This document shows, piece after piece, positions 12,444-27,430 of a stretch of DNA of 64,000 nucleotides (the stretch's first letter is position 1; each line of letters begins with the position of its first letter). The notes below the pieces were generated by a model that had not been told where the DNA came from, ran no database searches, and saw only the letters and a program-made list of their open reading frames with translations. Source of the stretch: Larimichthys crocea (lineage: Eukaryota > Chordata > Actinopteri > Sciaenidae); NCBI RefSeq assembly GCF_000972845.2, contig NC_040032.1, forward strand, positions 1,631,073 through 1,695,072, in the 5' to 3' direction. The translations under genes and the position numbers were made by a program.

Positions 12444-13519
12444 GATAAGATATGAATCTCATCATTTCATAGCTGTTGCTGTACACAGAAAAATATAATT
12501 CAAAGCGAGGCGTCAGACAGCACGGGGACAGCCAGCACAGTTTCACACCCCTGACCCAGATTAGGTTAAAATAGTGTCTTGCCTCCTTTATATCATGAAT
12601 GAAACTGACTTGTAAGTTTGCAGGAACACTGCCACCACAGAATTCCTTGAAATGCATTAGGTGAAGTGATTTATGTGTAGGTATGTACGAGTATAAGCTT
12701 CCAAACTGAAAGGTTACAGGCTAAAACAGGCCCTCCGTGGAAGAAATACAGATTTATGCCAGCTGAACAGTGCGAGGCACAGTGCATTGCTGAATGCTGG
12801 CCAAATGCTCCGGGGCAACCAATGAAAAGACAGCACGCTTTCTGTGTTTTTGACAGTGTGGTGTGTGTGTGACTCAACATAACTGCAGTCAAATATCTTT
12901 TAACATTGTTATACATGCTACTGTACATCTTACTTGAGTCACTGAAGTATGACTTGACATTAGCCCTCAGCTAAGCTCTTCCGAAAGCGTCAGCCTTGTG
13001 TTTTTTTTTCTTCCCAGTTAAATCAGAAATACTTCCTTTGATACTGAACCACATTCCCTGTCTGTCCAAGTGGCTACTGCAAAGTTTCAGTGCTCTGTTG
13101 GTGGTCCAGTTGCTTTATTGTCTCAGTTGGTAACTACTGTATCTGTCACTCACTGGAGAAGAATGGAACACCATGACTACCGCAGTAAACAAGCTTTAAG
13201 TAGCTCTGTGTATAGCCTTATAAAACACACACACAGTGCAGAGAAATGTAGTGTAGGGAAACACTGCAGAATTGTACCACATCTTGTGTTTTTTCTACAT
13301 GTAAGGTAAGTAATACAGTAAATAACTCTCCTCAGGGCTGTTTTAAAGCTTTAGACTGGTTATTATTTGAATCACGTGACAATTGGGACATTTTTAAAGG
13401 TTGCAGCAATCGTTTCTACTTTCTACTACTGCTGAAAACTTAATATATTTTTAGAGTGTTTGTTGTAGCAGACATCACAGATCAGAGCTGCTGGTGACGC
13501 CACTCAGTCAACAGACAGA

Positions 13520-14275
13520 ATGTTCATCAAAAATGCCAACCTAAGACAACCCAGACGCCACCATGATTTACTTCTGCCTAGTCGACCCTACAGAGGGGAA
13601 CCGCCGACAGAGGCAGGTAAAGGGCTGCTGTGCTCACACTCACACTCATTTTCAGCTTTGATAATACTGAAATTATTTTGTTTTCATGACATATTGTTGT
13701 TTGGTTGTATTGAAAAGTGTTCTTATCTAGATTTCCACTATAGGAATAACTAAAAAAATCCAAATAAAGCATTGTATTCTCATCACAGATATTGGTTCAG
13801 AGTAAATGATTGAGCATCATTGTCATTTTTACTGTGTTCAAAGTAAATAGGCCTGACACCTCCGAATATTAAGCCTATTAGCTATTTAAGAAGTCAAGTT
13901 AGTCCAGTTGTGATGTGTTAACTAAGCCATGAAAGGTTAAAAAGAAATGATTTGTTTCATTTTAATGAAGCACAATACTTTGGCTGCAAACATTAAAGAA
14001 GACAAACTTTCTTTTTTATAATCATAATATAATTTTTTTTACCCACACTGACTTTCCCAGGACTTCTCCTCTATCCAGACACTCCTGCTAAGATGGAAAC
14101 CACATCACGAGAAGCGTTCTGCTTTAAACCCATCCCACAACCAGGCGGAGGCAAAGGTCTGCAGTCTTCTCTCAACCCAGAGTTAGTTCGAGTTGTGTTT
14201 GTGTAGACATATGATGTTTGCTGAAAAAAGGCATGCCAGGTTATTTGTTGTATTGTGTTTAGTGGATATATATGT

Positions 14276-14320
<45 letters not shown>

Positions 14321-14892
14321 GCATTGTATTTATTATCATTAGACTGAAATAACAAAGACTTAAAATAATACAGCAATTCATACTTCAATTCTAAAAGAAA
14401 AACATCCATATATGTACATAAAACAAAATGTCCATTTTTATGACATTTATTTTACCGAAGCAGCAAAGAATTGGCTGATCTAGTGAGGGTCTTATTGTCA
14501 AGTCTAAAAATGCTACCAGATTAGATATTAGATGTGATTTTATAGTCATTAAAATTATATAACAATTATCCAATTTGAAAAGATCATATACTTAGATCAG
14601 GTGTAACCAAATGTACATAATATAACATATAACATCCTACAATAAATTATATATAGAATTTTTTTTACCCTGAATCATAAGCCTTTGGTTAAGAGAGTAG
14701 AAGAGGGTGATGGGAGCCAGACAAATTATTTGAGCTCATGATGTGTCATTTGCTCTGGTAAATGCATTTGTGAATTAGTCTGCAGATGTGAGGCCAGAAG
14801 AAGACTTGAAGAACTGGAAAAGCCTGCCACTGAAAATTAAATGAATGTTTTCCCCAAATGACAGTATTTTTTCCAGATGCTGTCTCCATAGA

Positions 14893-14933
<41 letters not shown>

Positions 14934-15416
14934 AAGAAACCCTTACCAAGGTTATGATTACCCTTCAGGAGACCATGCCGCCCTGAACACACAGCAGGAG
15001 TCTCACCGTTCTCGTCCCATATCCTCGAGACAAACAGGAGGAGGAAATAGCTGCAGGGACAAAGAGGCAGGGGAGGAGGAGCAAGAAGTCAACCATGACC
15101 AGGTACAAGATACAACAGAGATGCAGTCTCAGTATCAGAAGGACTTCCCTCCTCCGTCTTCCTGCCGCAGGAGGCGAACACCTGCCCTCCCACAGCCAGA
15201 CAACATCGGCATCAACCCTGCATTCGGGTGAGAGCCCGTTTGTTAACAACACAGTCTGCTATAGTTTAATGTAGAGATCGGCTATGTGTACCTGAGTGGT
15301 TGTGTGTTTTGCTTCACAGGATCGAGTTCAGCACAGTCCAAAGAGAAGCGTACCCTGGTTGGCTCATCATGAATTCCACGTATGCTGGGCATACCAAAAC
15401 CAAACATGACTTCTGA
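13520..15416 (+). CDS. Unnamed four-exon gene, possible axonemal microtubule protein
   Basis: Exons are 13520-13616, 14061-14156, 14969-15227 and 15320-15416. All borders are AG/GT, phases agree throughout, and the 549 nt end at a TGA, giving 182 residues. The protein begins MFIKNANLRQPRRHHDLLLP, has no signal peptide or membrane segment, and is proline- and arginine-rich. Short phrases such as TSREAFCFKPIPQP, SQYQKDFPPP, QREAYPGW and a final AGHTKTKHDF resemble the repeated T-x-x-x-Y/F-P style of small ciliary microtubule inner proteins. C2orf73-like is the nearest guess and is weak. The middle exon has an acidic patch (DKEAGEEEQEV). It lies head-to-head with arhgap42, 2.3 kb away. An upstream coding exon cannot be excluded, since the start context is only fair. 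Confidence 0.6.
14276..14318. repeat. (TG)n microsatellite
   Basis: A TG run of about 20 units lies in intron 2 of the unnamed gene. A second run of about 15 units is at 14896-14925 in the same intron. Confidence 0.95.
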
Positions 15417-16486
15417 GTGATAATCTATGCCATATCTTTGGATGCAAAGCATGGCAGTTTATTTACATTATAATTCATGAAATATTCATAATCTCAAATG
15501 TATAATTCTAACATAGTTATCAACCCCTGTCAATCCTAACCTGTTAGAATTATTCAATGACAGTAATTAACATGATCTAATAAAACAGTGAAAAATATGC
15601 ATGTTTTGAGAGCTTTTGTGAATTATGTGTATTTCTTTGCATCAGCACTTTTAATCAAAGTGCTGAATTTCCCAGCAGCAGCTGAAGGTGATGAGCTAAT
15701 GGACTGGTGATGTGCGCAGTAGATGGGCTGATGCCATGAAGGTTTCATATTGACGACTTCAGACATACTTGTGGTCAGCTTGAGTGAAAAGAATCCACCC
15801 TGTGACTCATAACTGCAACATGACTTGCTTTAATGGGCAGGACCGAGATCAGCTGAAGCTTCATCACAAGTCAGGGAGATAGATCAAACTATTTACATTA
15901 TATCGTCCGTACATGATCTTTATGATTTGTACTGTTTTCATTGTAAACACAGCTTGAGACGTTCTATCACAAATTGGTGCTCTTGCCAACTTTACTCGCC
16001 ACCAAAACAACAAAAAACAAGTTTTACTGGTAACTAGTGTAATTTTATCTGCTACTCACTCACCCAGCTTCAGAAAGAGTCCCTGTAAGAAGTGATTTGT
16101 CTGAAGATTTCTCCAAAATCAGTGGTGACTGAACAACGACATGGTGGTGTTTTATTAATAACCACATGGTGGAGCTGTGTTTCAATATGTCATGCACATA
16201 CTAATGGAGGAGCTGTTAGGAAAGACAGGAAATGTATACTGTTCCTGTACATAGAATTGTATGAAATGTTTCTCACTTGTGCAATCTGACTGTTTCACAA
16301 ATTTGCTTGCAATCCAGTCAATCACTGAAGAGTTATGTTGGTTAAATTCATCTGACCTTCAAAAGTTTGACGGTAAGAGGTCCTGTTTGACTTCTAAATA
16401 GGCTATGACTCAGGTTAGGTGAAGACTGTGGCAAAAGAATCCAAATCCAAGATTTTTATTAGCATAAATGGATGTGGCCTATATAG

Positions 16487-17007
16487 CCTAAATCACTGGT
16501 TCTCAAACTGTGGTGTGTGTACCATTAGTGGTACACAAACAAAACTCTCTGTTGTGGTACTTGGAGATATTTTCTGAAAGATTTTTAATGAAATAAATGA
16601 AATTAGAAACATATTATACACAATCAAAACGCCAGAAAATATTGAATGAAAATAACTGAGATTGCTGTATGTTTCAATATCAGCCTGTCACGTAGTCACA
16701 TTCATGCAGGTAGCGTATATCCATGATCAGTTACGAGCTAAAATGTGAGTGTGATAAAGCCGCAATCGTGGCTCCAAATGGGAGATATTTGGAAAAGAAG
16801 TCACCGGATCAACAAAGCAGCTCTGGTTTTATTCACAATTAAATAACAGTCAACATTTGATGATCTTAAAAGGATTACACCTCCTGTGTAAACTATCTGT
16901 AGCTGAATAGAGTTGGCTTACTGCTGTATTCTAATGTCTGTTATAATGGTGGTACTTTTCTGTGGTGGCACCTGGTGTAAAAAGTTTGAGAAACACTACC
17001 CTAAATC
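16487..17007. mobile_element. Non-autonomous hAT-type element with 8-bp target duplication
   Basis: The 8-mer CCTAAATC flanks the element at 16487-16494 and 17000-17007. Between them the ends are inverted: ACTGGTTCTCAAAC on the left and GTTTGAGAAACACT on the right. An 8-bp duplication with such termini is the hAT (Charlie-like) signature. About 505 bp of interior holds no transposase. It lies between the unnamed gene and snrnp35. The rest of 15417-17520 shows no supported gene and will include the 3' UTR of both neighbours. Confidence 0.8.
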
Positions 17008-17520
17008 CAATGAATCCGCTGTACAAAAATATTCCTTCTATCTCTAAAGGCCCTTTCAGATACAATGTGTTTTAATGATGCGAAGAGACACCACTGTGTG
17101 AAACTAGATTTTGGTCTATGCTGCAGAAATGACCCAAAATAGTGTGAATTTGTCTTTCTTATGAACAGATCCAATCAGATTTGCAGCTACTATAGATATA
17201 TAATTTAAAAAACAGTAACATTTGGATGTTTTAGCTGCAGATTCTGTCGGTGTTATTCACTGCTTGTAAGGCTTCACTTCACTGGACCTCATTAAAATGC
17301 AAGAGACATGTCATGATGTCCTGTACAATGCTGCTTCTAACACAACAAAGCACCACTGTGCTGTAATGTCAGATTTCACTGAGAGAAGTTCACTGCCACC
17401 ATAAGGAGGTCATCTGTTCATTGACATGCTTCTTCCATACACCCGGTCTCCAGTGTGCAGGCACACAGGCAGCTGGACTGCGAGTATCAACACCTCTGTC
17501 CAGTGATCAGCACTTTACAG

Positions 17521-18240
17521 TCATCTCCTGTCCCGGTGCCTGCTCCTGTCTCCGTGCCTGCGCTCGTCCCTCTCTCTGCCTCTGTCCCGGTCATCTCTCC
17601 TGCCTCTGCTGCCCCACTCGGCCTCTCTGTGTCGGTCCCGGTCCTCCCGGTCTCTCCCTCCGTGTCTGTCCCACTCCCTCCCCCCTCCACCACCACCACC
17701 ACCACCCCCTCCCCGTTCCTGTAACGGACCGATCCCGAGGTTAATGGGTTTACGGAAAGGCCTGTCCCTGCCGCCGAACCGCAGCTGTCCGGACTCTTTC
17801 TTTCCTCCCTGTCCACCTCCGAGCCGCCTCGGCACCCATCCCTTCAGGGTCCTCTCCTGTTCAAAATCCACAAACACTTCGTGCTGGTCCACCACGAGCT
17901 TGTTGGCGTCCCTTCGGGCCCGGACCACAGACCGTTCCTCCTTGTACTCAATGAAGGCGTACCCTTTGGAGAAGCCCGTGACGATGTCCCGGACCAGCCG
18001 GAGCCGCTGGATGTCTCCGTACTTGGAGAACACTTGGTGCAGTTTGTCCTCCGTGGTCTGGGGGTTTAGCCGGGCCACGAACAGGGTGAGCAGCGGGTCT
18101 CCAACTACACCTTTGTTGGGCTTATATCGGACACCCATCGCTCTCCATACCGCTCGGTCATGGGGCTCCACGTCCGTGCCGTCAATGCTGCCGGCCTTCA
18201 GCGGATCGTACACCTTCGCTATCGGACTCCAGTCAACCAT
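17521..18240 (-). CDS. snrnp35: U11/U12 small nuclear ribonucleoprotein 35 kDa protein
   Basis: This is a component of the U11/U12 di-snRNP that recognises 5' splice sites of U12-type (minor) introns in the nucleus. It is a single uninterrupted ORF of 239 residues; the human protein is 246 and its CDS is also intronless. The N-terminus has AKVYDPLKAGSIDGTD and DRAVWRAM, near-identical to the human protein as recalled. One RRM spans about residues 50-130, with RNP2 LFVARL (53-58) and RNP1 KGYAFIEY (92-99). It is followed by GWVPRRLGGG and KKESGQLRFGGRDRPFRKPI. The C-terminus is a charged RD/RE/RH-rich tail. An 11-residue glycine run at about 177-187 is unusual against the human tail. Non-coding 5' exons would lie to the right of 18240 and were not resolved. 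Confidence 0.96.
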   Translation of the reverse strand: MVDWSPIAKVYDPLKAGSIDGTDVEPHDRAVWRAMGVRYKPNKGVVGDPLLTLFVARLNPQTTEDKLHQVFSKYGDIQRLRLVRDIVTGFSKGYAFIEYKEERSVVRARRDANKLVVDQHEVFVDFEQERTLKGWVPRRLGGGQGGKKESGQLRFGGRDRPFRKPINLGIGPLQERGGGGGGGGGGGREWDRHGGRDREDRDRHREAEWGSRGRRDDRDRGRERDERRHGDRSRHRDRR

Positions 18241-19617
18241 CTTCAGTGAGAGTGGAGCCGAGACTCGGCCGCTGTTTCCCGGTACACGTATCGAAAGACC
18301 CGGTGAATGTTTTTACCTCAACAAGGAGCCCGCACAAAAACATTCCGTAATGAAACAAGTTCCGGTGTGTCACGTTTTTAAAGGTTCCTACTTCCTCGAT
18401 TCCGGTTGAGGCCTGATGTGATCAAAGTGGATCCTACTGTAATGTGTCAATCAATCATCTACAAACCCACAGGACCAAAAACGGTTCATAGAAATATGAA
18501 CCGTCCGACCATATGAAATACACATATGTAATATAATTTCACTCCCAACTCAAGGCCCACTGACTAGTTTATTCTGGAGCTTTCAGTCAACTTTGATCTT
18601 CATCAGCAGATCAGGTTGTTGTGGCTTATTGGCTTAAAGCTGCTGCATTGAAAGCTCATTCTTGAAAACAGAAAACAATCCACATTAAAAGATGTCTTTT
18701 AATGAATTCTATCTCGCTTACAGCAGGAAAACCTTTCATGACATGTAGATCCAATGCAGTCAAATAAAATAAATAAAATAGAATAATTAACAACTACAAC
18801 ACTTTTCAGAGGCCTCATCTTGAGTCTTGGTCTCAGAGGATTTTATTTCAAGACTGGTCAAGGCCATAACTGTGGGTATATCCCTTCATTGCCTGTGCAT
18901 TGTCCGATTTATTTGTTAACTGTCTGGGAGAATCAGACAATTCTTCTGGAATAATATCTGGTTTGCTAAAACAAAAAAAGAACACACAGCAGTTCATGAT
19001 GAGGCGACTCCACACACTTCATGAATATAAGCTACCAAAGTATGCTACATACTGTCTGGCCTTGGCCTTGTTTCAGTCTCGATACACTGGTCTTGGTTTA
19101 GTTGGTCTTGACTACAACACTGGCTGGTACATGATGGTTCAGTTTCACTCAGGTGTTCCAGGGCTGGACACTTCACCATTAATGGTAATAATTATAGCAA
19201 TGCCTTATCTGCTAGATGTCTAAACGTCTACAGGTGGGGAGTCTGTTCTGCATTTGGATACAGGTTCTGAAGCACTCCACATATTAAGTATTCTGTATTT
19301 GCTTCAGTATACTACAGCTCCACTGCTACAGTGTCAACTGAATTCATGTAAAATTAAATAAATGTGAACACTTTACACAAACCTTTACAAAACCATTATT
19401 TAATAAAACAGTGAAAAACATCCATTTTGAATCAATTATTACAAAATCCTAAAGCTGCTGTCACGTCACTGCTATGTACACTTGTGTTTGTAGGTTATCA
19501 GTTTGTTAGAGTTTGATGTATCTGTACAGTATCTAACTGTTTTGGACAGGTCAACAGAATCTTTCTCAGCCTATTTTGATGTGTCTAATGTGCAGTTGGT
19601 CCAGTACTTTCTTGTTA

Positions 19618-23555
<3,938 letters not shown>

Positions 23556-24289
23556 CGTAATGTTGTCGACAACTACGGATAGCGCCGAGGGTCGAGACTG
23601 TCCACTTCAGCAAACTCAAAAGCTAGTCAAAAACGCGCTCTGTTAATAACCTCACGCTCACAGACAGACAATCATACTGGTGATGGACATGGGCTATTTG
23701 TGAGAAAATAATAATTTAAGAGGTCTAAGTTGAATTCTTTTAGTATTTTTGGAGTTTGTGAACAGCTAATTTGTGTGAGTCATGATCCATTTGAAATCAG
23801 GTTATAGCAGTTATGTAACACAGCGGCCTGTAGACAGGTCCACTGTCAAATTAGATAATGAAATCAAAATGTCATTATGAAATATAATCAGAATGTTGAG
23901 GGGAAAAATCGACAATGAAACAGTTTAAATGATTTACTTTTAATTGATGTATATTTTTAATGATGTACAGTATATATTCCATGATGTTTTATTTATGTCT
24001 AATGTTGAACAAAGTGGGGTGCCACAGGGTCCAACACACAACTAATTAGATTACAGATTGATCATAGGACAGAGATGATTATAAGTTTACTGATTTCATA
24101 CATTTGACTTTTGAAGGTAGTTCAAGTTAAAAAGCAGGACCTATAAAAGTTTTAATGTTTTACATCATTGAATCCATTCAGTCTATTTTTGGACAAGAGT
24201 CTATAGTCAAAACGTATTTATGCAAAGTGATATGAATGAATTACATATATAAAATTCAAAGTACTTGTTTGCATATATAAACCCTCTTC

Positions 24290-24540
24290 TCTTCTTCTTC
24301 CCCCACGGTTCCCCCACCCAAAGTCTCAACTCCCAGGTTCCATCCAGTCTTCCCAATACCAGTCAACCTCCATCCATCAGCGACCCTCTTCTCTCCTCCC
24401 TCTGACCCTCATCCCTCCATCCCCTCTACCCTCATCCCTTCATCCCCTCATCCTTTCATACCTTCGATCCGCACCGCTTTATACCTCCGACCCTCCATCC
24501 CTCATCCTTCGACCTTCATCCCTTCCTCTCTCCTACAGGT
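24290..24540. repeat. Pyrimidine-rich minisatellite
   Basis: Degenerate units around CCCTCATCCCTTCATC repeat through this interval, giving strong C+T skew on the plus strand. It lies just left of the duplicated thy1 exon 1 segment. Between 23556 and 24290 I see no supported gene. Confidence 0.7.
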
Positions 24541-24663
24541 CATCATCTCGGTGCATCCTTTCCATCACTCGCAATAAACTTAAATCTATATTGCCGTGGT
24601 CCTTGTTAGTGAATGTAATGGAAATCAAGCACTGAAACGTGAAAAAAAAGATACCGGAGACAT

Positions 24664-24907
24664 TTTTTATATATAAAAAAAGTCTCACCTCCCAGCACTC
24701 CATACACAAACAGAGACTTAAGCATGATGGAAAAGCACCCATCCAACTGCGAAAAACACAGAGAGGAAATGTGAGGGAGTGGCTGCAGCGATTACTCTGG
24801 AGACAGGTACTCCATTATATAATATAATAATATGTTTATTACAAACTCAGAAAAATACAAATGACTTGCTTCGTCTTTGTCTCCGCTAACTAACCTCCGT
24901 CTTCTTT

Positions 24908-24945
<38 letters not shown>
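24664..24945. repeat. Duplicate copy of the thy1 exon 1 region
   Basis: This segment matches 26510-26810 almost base for base. It includes AAGTCTCACCTCCCAGCACT, TGAGGGAGTGGCTGCAGCGA, ATATAATATAATAATATGTT and a terminal (CT)n run, with only scattered substitutions and small indels. It lies downstream of the thy1 3' end. A separate short repeat (AACTTAAATCTATATTG... at 24579-24628 and 25096-25146) shows the local rearrangement was not a single event. Confidence 0.9.
24689..24725 (-). pseudogene. Orphan duplicate of thy1 first coding exon
   Basis: The 37-nt exon is intact, with ATG at 24725-24723 coding MLKSLFVYGVLG and a GTGAGA donor. It differs from the true exon at one visible base. No matching copy of exons 2 or 3 lies to its left, so it appears unable to make Thy-1. 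It could still act as a promoter or start a non-coding transcript. Confidence 0.75.
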
Positions 24946-24949
<4 letters not shown>

Positions 24950-25936
24950 GCCTCGGAGGGACTTACAATCTGTACAGGGAATGACACCCCCTGTCCTTAG
25001 ACCTTCGGTTTGAGTGGCAAAAAACCCAGTCCTCGGGAAGTTCTTATTGTTTTGCCAGGAACAGATCTACTTTAAATCACTTTAAATCACTCTGAACTTA
25101 AATCTATATTGGCGTGGTTCTTGTTAGTGAATGTAGTGTAAATCATTTTGAATGTATGAGTCAGTATTGTAGCAATCGATTTAATCAATTGTAGCATCTC
25201 CACCACGAAATGCAAAGAAACATTCCAAGCAACTCTGTGAAAAATGTGATTTAAAAGTGCAAGTCACGGGATGAATAAAGAACATTTCCAGGTGACTGAA
25301 CAGCCCTCAGAGTTTGTAGATCTGTTTTCACTTTGACAGGGTCTATTTTGCTGCGTCAGTGTCAAAAAGGTGACATTCAATCTGCTCTGATTCAATGTTA
25401 TAAAACAAAAACACATGAAATTGTTCAAGGACTGTGTACATTGTTTTAATATGCACTGTAGATTTATTTGAGAACTCCGTAACCCATTCACATACCACTA
25501 TAAATAAAAAAATAAAAAAATCAAATACACATGATTTCATTCAAATTTTGTGAAACACATGCTGTCATCGTGACCACTGAATTCACACACAAGTCAAATT
25601 CTGGCTTTATAGCATCCCTTTATTGAAAACAAATCTGCAGCTTCCAGAATACTATTTACATGGCAAGTTACTCATTGTATTTATACACATACAGCTGTGT
25701 GTGCCTCTGCAGCAAAACGCACATCTACAAACATTTCTGTCGAATCATCTTTGAGTCATCTTCATTATTTTTTGTCTGAGTTAGGAAAACATTTCAGTGC
25801 ATGTGGGAGGAAAACAAAGGAAGGACAGACATTTGCAAGCCACTGGCAACGTGTTATCAATATGTGTGTTGTTGTTATTCTGGGGATGTTTGAGGATACG
25901 GACAGATGCGCAGGCATGGTTTGATTTTTTTTTTTT

Positions 25937-26576
25937 CTAGCTGTGTGTCTGATAGAAGAAGAGCAGCAGACAAACGATCCAGGAGCAGGAGCTTTTCAGA
26001 AACACACTCACTGCTGAACACATGGCAAGTTCATCTACAAAAGAATAAAAAGATGATGAAACAGTTGAATTTGTCTCTTTGTAACTCAGTACGCACACAC
26101 ACATACACACACCTACCTTTCTGCACAGTGATCCTGGCAGTCACCCCGGATATTTTGCACATGTAGGTGGTGTTGTGTGGGAGTGTGTCTGTGAAGCCTT
26201 TCAGGGTCATTCTGTAGCCTTGAGGCTCCTCCAGTTCCTCCACGTAGCTTTTGTCTTTGAACTGGCTTTCCGCAGACGATCCGGACACATTGGTGTTAAT
26301 GAGGGACTCTTTGGTCCCAGAGGACCAAGAGAACTCATAGCTGCTGATCTTGTTGGCCTTGGGCTCGACCCAGCAGTCTACTCTTAGGTCATTGTCATCT
26401 TCATAACACACAGAGATCGGGTCGCAACTTGCTGGGATCAGCAGCACTGGGGCAAAACACAGAAGGACACGTGTGATTTCATTTTAAATTGGCAGATACC
26501 AGAGTAGAAACATCTTTTATAAAAAAAAAAAAGTCTCACCTCCCAGCACTCCATACACAAACAGAGACTTGAGCAT
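25937..26576 (-). CDS. thy1: Thy-1 membrane glycoprotein (CD90)
   Basis: Thy-1 is a small GPI-anchored Ig-superfamily protein of neurons and other cells. Coding exons are 26576-26540, 26446-26117 and 26034-25937. They join in frame to 154 residues; the human precursor is 161. Residues 1-19 form a signal peptide (MLKSLFVYGVLGVLLIPAS), and the mature chain begins near CDPISVCYEDD. A single V-like Ig domain follows, with LRVDCWVEPK, YEFSWSSGTKESLINTNVSG and NTTYMCKISG, including N-glycosylation sites NVS and NTT. The tail CSAVSVFLKSS followed by a hydrophobic end (SWIVCLLLFFY) is a GPI-attachment signal. An AATAAA signal in transcript sense is at 25624-25619. The gene is divergent from nectin1, as expected from human synteny. 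Confidence 0.94.
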
Positions 26577-26769
26577 GATGGAAAAGCACCCATCCAACTG
26601 TGAAAAACACAGAGGAAATGTGAGGGAGTGGCTGCAGCGATTACTCTGGAGACAGGTACTCCATTATATAATATAATAATATGTTTATTACAAACTCAGA
26701 ATGATACAATTACGGAATGCAAATGACATGCTTCGTCTTTGTCTCTGCTAACTAACCGCCGTCTCCTTT

Positions 26770-26810
<41 letters not shown>
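26510..26810. repeat. Original copy of the duplicated thy1 exon 1 region
   Basis: This is the counterpart of 24664-24945. It holds the functional thy1 coding exon 1, its acceptor-like upstream border (GTTTTTCACAG in transcript sense) and a (CT)n microsatellite at about 26776-26810. Confidence 0.9.
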
Positions 26811-26812
<2 letters not shown>

Positions 26813-27326
26813 AAAGGAAGCAAGCTGGAAAAGACTAAATCATTCTTCTGGTGTGTGAGACACCACCTTGCTGTTTTGGTCACATGTCAACAAGGTTGAG
26901 ACGCTCTGATCTAAACTGCTGTGAATGTCCTCTAGCTGCTTCCAGAATTCAGGAGCCCACTTGTCTTGCCAAACCGAATGACTGGACATAATTCAGAGGG
27001 AAAGATCACACAGATGTTTTCCCTTTCTGTTTTATTGCCTGTTTGTTACTCTATTTCACCTTTTGTTATGATTCGGCCCCATATAAATACAATGAAATTG
27101 ATTTCCCAATGCCCTTGACACAGTTTTGTAGGCTATTTATCAGTACGCCACACCTAAAATTACATAATATGTTTTTAATGTTAGATACTCTTTACACATC
27201 TCTGCACATAGATATTTTCTAGCATCATTTCCTGCATGCCTACATGTTCTAGCATATTCCCCATCTCCCTGATGTGACCCTAGTCCTTATCCGTATCCAA
27301 TACCCCGAGCTGCAGCTGAGTCTTAC

Positions 27327-27430
27327 CTCCTGTCGAGACCGAATGATGTAGCAGATCCTGCCTGCGTACTCTTGTCTGGCAGGGGAATAAACAGCTGCTG
27401 GTACTTGCCTCAGTGTGCAGCACTGCAGAG
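27327..27430 (-). other. thy1: Possible non-coding first exon of thy1 (5' limit unknown)
   Basis: In transcript sense a sequence ending CTCGACAGGAG is followed by GTAAGA, a good donor at 27326-27321. The first coding exon has an acceptor-like CACAG a short way upstream of its ATG. Thy-1 genes elsewhere have an untranslated first exon. The left-hand limit given here is arbitrary, and the rest of 27431-30000 shows no supported gene. Confidence 0.3.

Noticed and set aside
17421..18409. Plus-strand ORFs of 107, 89 and 221 codons over snrnp35
   Set aside because: They are antisense shadows of the GC-rich snrnp35 CDS; the minus-strand frame has the clear RRM.
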